Part shown: positions 1-5,012 of the stretch, piece after piece
Numbering within the stretch: position 1 is the first letter of the stretch
How the letters are laid out: every line of letters begins with the position of its first letter
NCBI GenBank assembly: GCA_030594585.1
Contig: JAUVEX010000037.1
Location: forward strand, 1 to 8,631
Length of the DNA stretch: 8,631 nucleotides
From: an archaeon
GTDB lineage: Archaea; EX4484-52; B79-G9
Direction: 5' to 3'
Made by a program: the position numbers and the translations under genes
Notes under the pieces: model-generated
The model's input: the letters and a program-made list of their open reading frames with translations, nothing else
Told to the model about the DNA's origin: nothing
Databases searched by the model: none

Positions 1-142
1 GATAGTTTACAACTTCCTTGCTTAATCCTACTCGTTTTGCAATGACCGAAAAGGGACGCCTTCCATCATCGAACAATTCTTTTAGTATTTTCCTGTCTTT
101 TATTGTAAGGACATTCAAAGGAATGTCGTAATCTTTATCCAT
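1..142 (-). CDS. Lrp/AsnC-like transcriptional regulator, 5' part only (runs off left edge)
   Basis: Reading the minus strand from the ATG at 142 gives 47 complete codons that stay open to the window edge, so the C-terminal remainder is missing. The visible part is a winged-helix N terminus of Lrp/AsnC type: a short acidic lead, then LTIKDRKILKELFDDGRRPF, then a recognition-helix segment ending KEVVNY. It aligns closely with residues 9-46 of the complete tandem Lrp-like regulator at 2246-3247 (LTLDVKDQKIFVELFKNGRA, then KDAVRY), so the two are paralogues. That resemblance suggests, but does not prove, that the missing part also has two fused Lrp units. The start is supported by a box-A element centred 27-28 bp upstream, giving a leaderless message. 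The gene is divergent from the two-gene cassette at 262-1142 and may regulate it; this is inference from position. Confidence 0.8.
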   Translation of the reverse strand, partial: MDKDYDIPLNVLTIKDRKILKELFDDGRRPFSVIAKRVGLSKEVVNY

Positions 143-164
143 AATTTAACAAATGGTAATAAAT

Positions 165-174
165 CTATATAAAT
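165..174 (-). promoter_or_regulatory. Archaeal TATA box (box A) for the left-edge Lrp-like gene
   Basis: On the minus strand this reads ATTTATATAG, close to the archaeal box-A consensus. Its centre lies 27-28 bp upstream of the ATG at 142, so transcription should begin at or next to the start codon (leaderless mRNA). Confidence 0.6.
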
Positions 175-203
175 GTTTCTATTTGATAAAAAAGAATGAC
201 CAT

Positions 204-214
204 AATTATATATT
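204..214 (+). promoter_or_regulatory. Archaeal TATA box for the 127-aa/143-aa gene pair
   Basis: The AT stretch containing TTATATAT is centred about 53 bp upstream of the ATG at 262. With the usual TATA-to-start distance of about 26 bp, the message would begin near 235 and carry a leader of about 27 nt containing the Shine-Dalgarno at 249-254. It lies in the 119-bp divergent intergenic region 143-261, about 40 bp from the opposing promoter. Confidence 0.5.
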
Positions 215-248
215 CTATTAAACACTACTTATGGATAACAACTTATTT

Positions 249-254
249 GAGGTG
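249..254 (+). promoter_or_regulatory. Shine-Dalgarno site that fixes the start at 262
   Basis: GAGGTG matches the complement of the archaeal 16S rRNA 3' end (AGGAGGTGAT) and sits 7 nt before the ATG at 262. It argues against the upstream in-frame ATG at 196, whose extra 22 residues would span the predicted promoter and leader. Confidence 0.65.
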
Positions 255-261
255 TGATGTT

Positions 262-645
262 ATGAAAATAGATGGATTTTATGTTGCTTTTAAAGAAATA
301 GACTTAGAAAATCAAAGTCCGCTTGAGGTCTTAACTACGGTGTATGGTATAATGGATTCTGTTGACCCAGTAACTTGTGCACACAACATAAAAGATGGAC
401 TTGGTTTGTATATTCGTGATTGTGATAGTGAATGGTCTCCTACGGAAAAGGATATGTTTATTGATGAGGTATATGGTGCTTTGAAAAAAAATATTGACTT
501 AGAAACTCAAACTCCGTTTGAGGTCTTAACTGAGTTGTATGAAGTTATGGATTTTATGAGCCCTGTAGAGCCTATAAGTTCTGTAAAAGAAGCTCTTGAA
601 CAGTATCTTCTTGATAATGGATGGTCTCCTGAGCATGAGGATTGA
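262..645 (+). CDS. Unrecognised acidic protein with an internal tandem duplication
   Basis: The protein is 127 aa, soluble and rich in Asp/Glu, with no signal peptide or membrane segment. I do not recognise its family. It contains two copies of a unit of about 50 residues, roughly residues 10-64 and 74-127. Each unit follows the pattern IDLE-x-Q-(S/T)-P-(L/F)-EVLT-x-x-Y-x-x-MD, then a P-V pair, a Lys-containing helix, L-x-x-Y, and finally W-S-P before an acidic tail. The copies also resemble each other in DNA: 298-360 and 493-555 match at 51 of 63 positions, with some codon runs identical at third positions, so the duplication looks recent or is kept similar. The start is set by the GAGGTG site and the predicted leader. 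The gene is first in a probable two-gene operon with the 143-aa gene 65 bp downstream. Function is unknown; a small binding module or a defence-related protein are only guesses. Confidence 0.75.
   Translation: MKIDGFYVAFKEIDLENQSPLEVLTTVYGIMDSVDPVTCAHNIKDGLGLYIRDCDSEWSPTEKDMFIDEVYGALKKNIDLETQTPFEVLTELYEVMDFMSPVEPISSVKEALEQYLLDNGWSPEHED
298..360 (+). repeat. Copy 1 of the intragenic duplicated segment
   Basis: These 63 bases encode residues 13-33 of the 127-aa protein and match 493-555 at 51 of 63 positions with no gaps, about 195 bp apart. A further matching block follows at 424-453 and 613-642 (23 of 30 by eye), so the duplicated unit extends beyond this core. Confidence 0.8.
493..555 (+). 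repeat. Copy 2 of the intragenic duplicated segment
   Basis: This is the partner of 298-360 and encodes residues 78-98 of the same protein. The run GAGGTCTTAACT is identical in both copies, including third codon positions. Confidence 0.8.
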
Positions 646-700
646 TAACCTTTGCGATTAAAAATGCAGAACAAGAGTTATACAATAAATTATTATTTTT

Positions 701-706
701 AGGTGA
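701..706 (+). promoter_or_regulatory. Shine-Dalgarno site that fixes the start at 711
   Basis: AGGTGA is an exact match to part of the complement of the 16S rRNA 3' end and lies 4 nt before the ATG at 711. It favours this start over the TTG at 642, which overlaps the preceding stop codon in the same open frame. Confidence 0.65.
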
Positions 707-710
707 AAAA

Positions 711-1142
711 ATGCAAGAATTAGATGAAATTAAAAAGATTGCCGGAGAATTGCCTGATGGAGTCATATATTTTAAGGATCCGGGCTCAACTGAAGAAAGA
801 TATCTTATAAATGTAAAAGATCCTTCTGAAATGAATGAGATAATGGTTGCACTTAAACAACTTGATAATGCAGATCAGGATAATTCTTATTTAGAATATG
901 GTCTTGGGGGACTTTCAAATAAATCTTTTTTTGCAGAAATAACATACCAAAAGATACGGAGTAATGCAGATGAAGAAAAAATTATATGTATTTATCCAAT
1001 AAAGCCCGATACTTTTTCGCGTGTCAATGTTCCAAGAAATGCAGAAAATGTGTTGTTGGTTGCGGAAAAAAGTGATGATAAAGGAGCAATAATATTTAAT
1101 ATAACGGATATAAATTATCGTATAAATTTAGACTATAAGTGA
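711..1142 (+). CDS. Unrecognised 143-aa soluble protein, second gene of the cassette
   Basis: From the ATG at 711 the protein is 143 aa with no signal peptide, membrane segment or cysteine-rich motif; I do not recognise the family. It looks like a compact mixed alpha/beta protein: an N-terminal helix (QELDEIKKIAGEL), a strand with a DPG turn, a helical stretch around residues 45-55, a Gly-rich turn (YGLGGLSNKS), and alternating strands to the C terminus (EKIICIYPIK, then AENVLLVAEK, then GAIIFNI). The gene lies 65 bp after the stop of the duplicated-unit gene, on the same strand with its own strong ribosome binding site and no obvious new promoter, so co-transcription is likely. Its open frame extends upstream to a TTG at 642, giving a 166-aa alternative that I consider less likely. 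It ends 61 bp from the convergent dehydrogenase-like gene. Confidence 0.7.
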   Translation: MQELDEIKKIAGELPDGVIYFKDPGSTEERYLINVKDPSEMNEIMVALKQLDNADQDNSYLEYGLGGLSNKSFFAEITYQKIRSNADEEKIICIYPIKPDTFSRVNVPRNAENVLLVAEKSDDKGAIIFNITDINYRINLDYK

Positions 1143-1203
1143 TTTTACAGCACATAAAATTTTAAAAATAATTTAATGTAGTGGTTTGAAAATTTGATGG
1201 GGT

Positions 1204-2151
1204 TTAATTAACTTTGTTTGTTGGGGCGCCTTGGAGAAAGTTTTCTATATTTTCTACAAAAATTTCTTGTTTATTGATTCCTGCTTCTTTTGTGATGCAG
1301 CCAATTGGGGGATAAATTATGCAGTTGGGGTATTTTGATAATCTTTCGAGATTTTCTTTTGTCATTTCATCAGAATGGTCTAAAATGAATGTGATGTCTT
1401 CAGATTTTAATCTTATTTCCAACGCATCAATATCCACCAATTCCATTGGGGATGTGTTTATGACTATTGCGCCTTTTTTTATTTTTTGAATCCGGTCTTT
1501 ATTTAAGAAATTTTCTGTATCATTTGTATGTGAAAGATGCAGTGTTAAAAAATCTGATTTAAGAATCAAATCATCTGCATTTTCGTATTTTATTCCTTTT
1601 GATTCTATGTCAATTTTTCTGTTTCTAGACCAATAGCCAACATCTGCGCCAAAGCACAGAGCAAGTTCTGCGACCCGTTTACCGATATTTCCAAGACCCA
1701 ATATTCCGAATTTTTTGTTTTTAATTTCTGTTGGCAAAAATCCGTCTTCTGAATAATTTCCATTTCTTGTCTGCTTTTTTGCGGTCTCAAGCTCTCTTAA
1801 TTGCTCTAAAATGACTGCAAAAACAAGTTCTGCGACAGATTCAGTGCTGTAGTTTGGGACATTACAAACTACAATTTTTTTGCTTTTTGCATAATTAATA
1901 TCAATATTTCCGTAACCTGTTCCAAACATTCCGATATATTTTAAGTTTGGTGTATTGTCGATTGTGTTTTTATCGATTTTTACACCAAAACCCACTAGCA
2001 GACAGTCTGTATCATTAAGATTCTCTACAATTTTATTGCTGTCTTTAGCAAGATGTGTTCTCTTCTTAGAAATTGTGTCAATTATGACCCAATGGCTTGG
2101 ACTAAGTTGCTCTTCATTCACATTAATGACTAGGATTTTGTTGAATTCCAT
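1204..2151 (-). CDS. D-2-hydroxyacid dehydrogenase-family protein lacking the usual catalytic Arg/Glu/His
   Basis: This 315-aa protein has the normal length and order of the D-isomer 2-hydroxyacid dehydrogenase family. It has an N-terminal catalytic-domain half, the substrate loop GTGYGNID (77-84), VPNYSTESVAEL (98-109), a Rossmann fold with GLGNIG (152-157), and a C-terminal return ending in TKEA (287-290). After the second strand, WSRNRK (174-179) replaces the acidic residue typical of NAD users and suggests NADP(H). The three positions expected to hold catalytic residues are all changed: the Arg of the INTxRGxLVD motif is Pro235, the Glu of the LDVFxxEP motif aligns with Met263 (Glu262 is adjacent), and the His of the PHxxxxTxEA motif is Pro282. 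It may bind nucleotide without the standard reaction, or use another chemistry. The gene is divergent from the tandem Lrp-like regulator 94 bp away, a layout often seen for a regulator and its target. No Shine-Dalgarno is visible; a weak AT-rich element (ATTAGATA) lies about 23 bp upstream. Confidence 0.85.
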   Translation of the reverse strand: MEFNKILVINVNEEQLSPSHWVIIDTISKKRTHLAKDSNKIVENLNDTDCLLVGFGVKIDKNTIDNTPNLKYIGMFGTGYGNIDINYAKSKKIVVCNVPNYSTESVAELVFAVILEQLRELETAKKQTRNGNYSEDGFLPTEIKNKKFGILGLGNIGKRVAELALCFGADVGYWSRNRKIDIESKGIKYENADDLILKSDFLTLHLSHTNDTENFLNKDRIQKIKKGAIVINTSPMELVDIDALEIRLKSEDITFILDHSDEMTKENLERLSKYPNCIIYPPIGCITKEAGINKQEIFVENIENFLQGAPTNKVN

Positions 2152-2214
2152 CCATTATGTATGTTATTTTTATCTAATGTAAGTTCTTATTGAATTTTAC
2201 GCTTAATGAAAAGA

Positions 2215-2222
2215 TTTATATG
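2215..2222 (+). promoter_or_regulatory. Archaeal TATA box for the tandem Lrp-like regulator
   Basis: TTTATATG is centred 27-28 bp before the ATG at 2246, which predicts a leaderless message. It rules against the in-frame GTG at 2222, because that codon would overlap the promoter element itself. Confidence 0.65.
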
Positions 2223-2245
2223 TGTATTTGTTTATATTGCGTATT

Positions 2246-3247
2246 ATGAGGAAATATAGCAAAAATCTATTAACACTTGATGTAAAAGATCAAAAAATAT
2301 TTGTAGAGCTATTTAAGAACGGGCGGGCGCCATACTCGACGATTTCAAAAAATACCCATATGTCTAAAGATGCAGTTCGATATCGATTTGATAAGTTAAT
2401 TAAGGAAGGACTTATGACCAATATCACAACAATAATAGATATCAATAAGCTTGGATGGTCTTCGTCTCTTGTTTTTTTTAAATTTATGAATCTTGATAAA
2501 ATAAAAATAAAACAATTTATATCTTATTTGGTTGAAAGCCCTTTTGTTGTAGAACTTCTTGAATTTGCAGGCAGTTGGGATTTTGCCGCCAGATTTCAGC
2601 ATAAAGACCCAATTCATCTAAATCAAATAATTAATAAACTTGAAGGAAATTTTCCTTACTTGATTGATAATTATTCAATATTTTTTATATCTGAAAGTAT
2701 TTTTTTGCCATACAATGTGCTTTTTGAAAATGATGCATTTCAGTTTTCTCCTGTTAAAATTCAGCCATACAAAATAGATGATTTTGATTTGAAAATTTTA
2801 ACTGCGATATCTACCGATGGGCGAAAATCATTGGCACAGCTTGAAGAAGAATTAAAAGAAAATAGAATGACTATTTATTACCGGATGAAAAAGATGATGA
2901 AATCCGGATTGATACAACATTTTAGGCCAAATATGTTCACAGAAAAACTAGGGCTTCATTGGTATATGGTTAAAATAAAATTAAGCCAGCGTTCTGATGA
3001 AAAAATAAATTCTCTTATTAATAGATTAAAGAATTTCAAACAAACTAATCATATACTGTTAGGGTTTGGTGCGGCAGACATAATTTTCTATACGCAGGTA
3101 AAAGTTGTTCAAGAACTACAAGAGATTATCTATATGCTTCGCGAGGATTTTAGTGATGAAATAAAATCAATAGAGTTCGATAACACTATAAACGACTACA
3201 AATGGGATTTTTTCCCTAAGGGTTTTTTGAAGGAAATTGGCAGATGA
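2246..3247 (+). CDS. Tandem Lrp/AsnC-like transcriptional regulator (two HTH-RAM units)
   Basis: The protein is 333 aa, about twice the usual Lrp/AsnC length, and consists of two consecutive units. Unit 1 has a winged helix at about 9-57 (LTLDVKDQKIFVELFKNGRA, then KDAVRYRFDKLIKEGLM) followed by a ligand-binding-like alpha/beta region at about 63-150, including AGSWDF (108-113) where Lrp proteins have their G-x-x-D turn. Unit 2 repeats this: a winged helix at about 178-226 (DDFDLKILTAISTDGRKSLA) and a second regulatory region to about 316 with GFGAAD (273-278). One chain should therefore act like a built-in dimer. Lrp family members commonly sense amino acids or related metabolites; the ligand here is unknown. 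Neighbouring it divergently is the dehydrogenase-like gene, its likely target. The ATG at 2246 is chosen over the GTG at 2222 from the promoter spacing and the match to the N terminus of the left-edge paralogue. The gene is very AT-rich (2461-2520 has 9 G/C). Confidence 0.85.
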   Translation: MRKYSKNLLTLDVKDQKIFVELFKNGRAPYSTISKNTHMSKDAVRYRFDKLIKEGLMTNITTIIDINKLGWSSSLVFFKFMNLDKIKIKQFISYLVESPFVVELLEFAGSWDFAARFQHKDPIHLNQIINKLEGNFPYLIDNYSIFFISESIFLPYNVLFENDAFQFSPVKIQPYKIDDFDLKILTAISTDGRKSLAQLEEELKENRMTIYYRMKKMMKSGLIQHFRPNMFTEKLGLHWYMVKIKLSQRSDEKINSLINRLKNFKQTNHILLGFGAADIIFYTQVKVVQELQEIIYMLREDFSDEIKSIEFDNTINDYKWDFFPKGFLKEIGR

Positions 3248-3266
3248 TATTGTGATTGAAACAAGC

Positions 3267-3294
3267 AGTTTTACGCGATTTATCGCGTAAAACT
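3267..3294. repeat. Perfect 13-bp inverted repeat with 2-base centre
   Basis: The left arm AGTTTTACGCGAT (3267-3279) and right arm ATCGCGTAAAACT (3282-3294) are exact reverse complements, separated by TT. The element begins 20 bases after the regulator's stop codon and lies between two convergent genes. It could fold as a hairpin in either transcript and act as a bidirectional 3'-end structure. It could equally be a protein-binding palindrome, since its core TTTTACGC also occurs at 2195-2202 in the regulator's own promoter region. It is not followed by a T-run on the plus strand, so it is not a standard bacterial-type terminator. Confidence 0.85.
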
Positions 3295-3302
3295 CCGATA
3301 AG

Positions 3303-3317
3303 GGCGCAGTTTGTGCC
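3303..3317 (+). other. Second small hairpin in the convergent intergenic spacer
   Basis: In plus-strand RNA, GGCGCA and UGUGCC pair around a GUU loop (six pairs, one of them G-U). It follows the 13-bp palindrome by 8 bases. On the minus strand one pair is lost, so if real it belongs to the 3' end of the regulator transcript. It is short and could be chance. Confidence 0.3.
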
Positions 3318-3325
3318 TCGAAGAG

Positions 3326-3331
3326 AAAAAA
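3326..3331 (-). terminator. Possible T-run terminator for the UPF0147 gene
   Basis: Six T residues on the minus strand follow directly after the TAG stop codon of the UPF0147 gene. Archaeal RNA polymerase often stops at such oligo-T tracts without a hairpin. The palindrome at 3267-3294 lies 32 bases further on as a possible back-up. Confidence 0.35.
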
Positions 3332-3589
3332 CTATTCGTTTTCGCCTTGTATTGATTCGAGCATGCTTACGAGATTCCAAATTTCGGTTCTTGAAAATGC
3401 GGCGATGTTGGGGTCGTTGCTTGCTTCTTCAAGAAGGCTTGTGACTGTTGAAAGCTTGACTGAGTCTGTTTCTTCCTCTTTCTGAAGAATTTCTGCTGCT
3501 TCTGCTATCATAGCTCTTATATTTCTCGGTATTCGCCTGTCTTCAGACATTTCAAGTACCAAAGGAAGAATATCTTTTATTTCGCTCAT
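3332..3589 (-). CDS. UPF0147 family protein
   Basis: The 85-aa protein is small, acidic and almost entirely helical. It matches the archaeal UPF0147 family in length and landmarks: RRIPRNIRAMIAEAAEIL (RxxPRNxRxxIxEA) in the first half and SNDPNIAAFSRTEIWNLVSM (SNDPNxxxxxRTxIWxxVSxLE) in the second. The family is widespread in archaea, and as far as I know its function is not established. The start at 3589 is fixed by AGGTGGT four bases upstream; the frame stays open to an ATG at 3661, but that extension would overlap the end of the DHH gene and its residues do not resemble the family. A TATA-like element at 3641-3650 gives this gene its own promoter, although it sits 68 bp downstream of the phosphoesterase on the same strand and could also be read from there. 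Confidence 0.92.
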   Translation of the reverse strand: MSEIKDILPLVLEMSEDRRIPRNIRAMIAEAAEILQKEEETDSVKLSTVTSLLEEASNDPNIAAFSRTEIWNLVSMLESIQGENE

Positions 3590-3593
3590 AAGC

Positions 3594-3600
3594 ACCACCT
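3594..3600 (-). promoter_or_regulatory. Shine-Dalgarno site of the UPF0147 gene
   Basis: On the minus strand AGGTGGT precedes the ATG by 4 nt. It pairs with the 16S rRNA 3' end (AGGTGAT complement) with one G-U wobble. The same sequence type and spacing occur before the gene at 7793. Confidence 0.7.
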
Positions 3601-3640
3601 CTAACAAAAAGAATGACTGATAACTATAAGGCTTTAAACT

Positions 3641-3650
3641 CTTTTTATAG
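3641..3650 (-). promoter_or_regulatory. Archaeal TATA box for the UPF0147 gene
   Basis: On the minus strand this reads CTATAAAAAG, centred about 56 bp before the ATG at 3589, predicting a leader of about 30 nt that includes the Shine-Dalgarno. It lies in the short gap just upstream, within 20 bases of the phosphoesterase stop codon. Confidence 0.45.
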
Positions 3651-3657
3651 GTTTGCC

Positions 3658-4902
3658 TCAATTTAGTGGTTTTGCCTTGTTTTTAAATGTTTCTTCTAAT
3701 TTTTGAAGTATGCGGTTTTTCACATCAAGGACGCATTTTGGATTTTTTCCATTTGCAGATGCTGCAAGTTTGTGGCCGCCAACACTTCCACCAATAAGGG
3801 ATTCTGCGGTTTTTAGTATTTCAACAAGATCTGTTTTGTTTTTAAGGTCGTGGCGCATTCTGGCGCTTATGCGGATATCATTGTTTTTTGTGTTCATGAC
3901 AATTGCAATGTCTGCGGCAGAACGGACAAGTGCTAATGCAATTTGTGACTCAAAAGAGCCGGTTCTTGAAAATGCGACAACAATATCACCTACACGATAT
4001 GAATCTATCCGTTTGAATGATTTTATTTTAGCAATTCTTGATGAAATGTCTTCCTGAACTGTGAGGGCTGAAAATATTTCCTGAAGTTCTGTGTGTTCCA
4101 AAAGTTTTGTTATAATCTCTATGTCTTTTTTGTCTGCAATCCTGAAAAAAGCAGTATCTGCGACAATGGCGCATAAAAGGAAAAAAGATATTTCTTTTGT
4201 TATTTTTGTGTCAAGCTCATCCAGTATTTTCCATACAATGGTGGCTGTTGCATGTGCGGCCATATCTTTTAGGACTGCAAAGGCGTTTTCTTCAAGATTG
4301 CCTTTTTCATGGTGGTCAATGACTGCGAGCTTTGCCCCCACAGGTATTTTGAAATCTCCAAGCTGTTCTTTTGATGAAACATCAACAACAATGTATGTGC
4401 TGTATTCTTTTTCAAGAGCCTTTAAAATCGGGTATGGGTATTTTTTCAAGATGTTTGCGGATTGCCGGGATATTCCTGCGGGTGCTAAAATATCTGTTTT
4501 TATTCCTGATTGAAAAAGCCCGCGAGATAATGCTATAGCGCTTCCGATAGCATCAGGGTCTGCATTGTGGTGGACAAGAATTGCAGCGGTTTTTTGTTCC
4601 AAAAGTACGCCCATTAGTTTTTTCAATTCTTTTTTCTTTTTGCTTGACAGGCCTTTTTTTTCTTCGTTTAGATCAAAAAGGTTGATAATTTTTTTGTAGT
4701 CTTTGTGGTTCTTGTTTGCGCAGAATCCGTTTTTTCCTTCAATAACAAAGCCGGCTTCAACAAACTCACCTATGTCTTTATGGCATACAGAATAGGCAAC
4801 GCCGGAATCTATAGACACCTGCCTTATTGAAAAGTTTTCTGCTGTTAATACGATTGGCAGTATCCGTATTTTTGTTTTTGAGCCGATGATGTTTTCTATC
4901 AT
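3658..4902 (-). CDS. DHH/DHHA1-family phosphoesterase with N-terminal winged-helix-like domain
   Basis: The protein is 414 aa. Residues 1 to about 75 look like a winged helix (KIRILPIVLTAENFSIRQVS, then a helix and a wing near GFVIEGKNGF), followed by a Lys-rich linker at 83-96. The catalytic DHH domain shows its metal-binding motifs: HHNADPDAIGSA (111-122), VVDVSS (172-177), IDHHEKG (195-201) with the signature Asp196-His197-His198, and IVADT (246-250). The C-terminal DHHA1 domain has GGSVGGHKLAA (371-381), the substrate-binding glycine/His motif. This order is that of NrnA/RecJ-type phosphoesterases, which use Mn2+ to hydrolyse short oligonucleotides, pAp, cyclic dinucleotides or single-stranded nucleic acid; sequence alone does not choose among these. 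All visible catalytic residues are intact, so it should be active. The start has a box-A element at -27 and no Shine-Dalgarno, so the message is probably leaderless. It is divergent from the membrane-protein gene at 5013. Confidence 0.9.
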   Translation of the reverse strand: MIENIIGSKTKIRILPIVLTAENFSIRQVSIDSGVAYSVCHKDIGEFVEAGFVIEGKNGFCANKNHKDYKKIINLFDLNEEKKGLSSKKKKELKKLMGVLLEQKTAAILVHHNADPDAIGSAIALSRGLFQSGIKTDILAPAGISRQSANILKKYPYPILKALEKEYSTYIVVDVSSKEQLGDFKIPVGAKLAVIDHHEKGNLEENAFAVLKDMAAHATATIVWKILDELDTKITKEISFFLLCAIVADTAFFRIADKKDIEIITKLLEHTELQEIFSALTVQEDISSRIAKIKSFKRIDSYRVGDIVVAFSRTGSFESQIALALVRSAADIAIVMNTKNNDIRISARMRHDLKNKTDLVEILKTAESLIGGSVGGHKLAASANGKNPKCVLDVKNRILQKLEETFKNKAKPLN

Positions 4903-4924
4903 TTGTGAAAATTATACGCAATCA

Positions 4925-4933
4925 TTAATAAAG
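4925..4933 (-). promoter_or_regulatory. Archaeal TATA box for the DHH phosphoesterase gene
   Basis: On the minus strand this reads CTTTATTAA, centred 27 bp before the ATG at 4902, consistent with a leaderless transcript. Immediately upstream lies the inverted repeat at 4935-4950. Confidence 0.55.
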
Positions 4934-4934
4934 G

Positions 4935-4950
4935 TATCTATTTTTAGATA
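4935..4950. repeat. Short inverted repeat between divergent promoters
   Basis: TATCTA and TAGATA are exact reverse complements around TTTT. The element abuts the phosphoesterase TATA box and is about 30 bp from that of the divergent membrane-protein gene, a position suited to an operator. In AT-rich sequence such a repeat can arise by chance. Confidence 0.3.
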
Positions 4951-4981
4951 TGGTTGTGCTTTTTTAGGTAGTTGCCGTAAA

Positions 4982-4990
4982 CTATAAAAA
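4982..4990 (+). promoter_or_regulatory. Archaeal TATA box for the membrane-anchored protein gene
   Basis: CTATAAAAA is centred 27 bp before the ATG at 5013; there is no Shine-Dalgarno, so a leaderless transcript is expected. Confidence 0.6.
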
Positions 4991-5012
4991 CCCTGTTGGT
5001 TATATATTTTTT

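Noticed and set aside
196..261. Upstream ATG at 196 as the start of the duplicated-unit gene
   Set aside because: The extra 22 residues would overlap the likely TATA box and leader, and a good Shine-Dalgarno precedes the ATG at 262.
642..710. TTG at 642 overlapping the previous stop as the start of the 143-aa protein
   Set aside because: Overlap-type coupling is possible, but AGGTGA four bases before the ATG at 711 is much stronger evidence.
1143..1203. A terminator hairpin between the convergent 143-aa and dehydrogenase-like genes
   Set aside because: The spacer is AT-rich with short T and A runs but no convincing stem; T-rich termination is possible but not specific enough to annotate.
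3248..3331. The palindromic spacer as a tRNA or other structured RNA gene
   Set aside because: It has no cloverleaf, no TTCGA-type T-loop pairing and no promoter; only the simple palindrome and one weak hairpin are seen.
3590..3661. N-terminal extension of the UPF0147 protein to the ATG at 3661
   Set aside because: It would overlap the end of the DHH gene, is not part of the family, and bypasses the AGGTGGT site before 3589.
4091..4513. Long plus-strand open frame (140 codons) inside the DHH gene
   Set aside because: It lies antisense within a gene with clear conserved motifs, and its Ser/Phe-rich translation is what antisense reading of such a gene gives.
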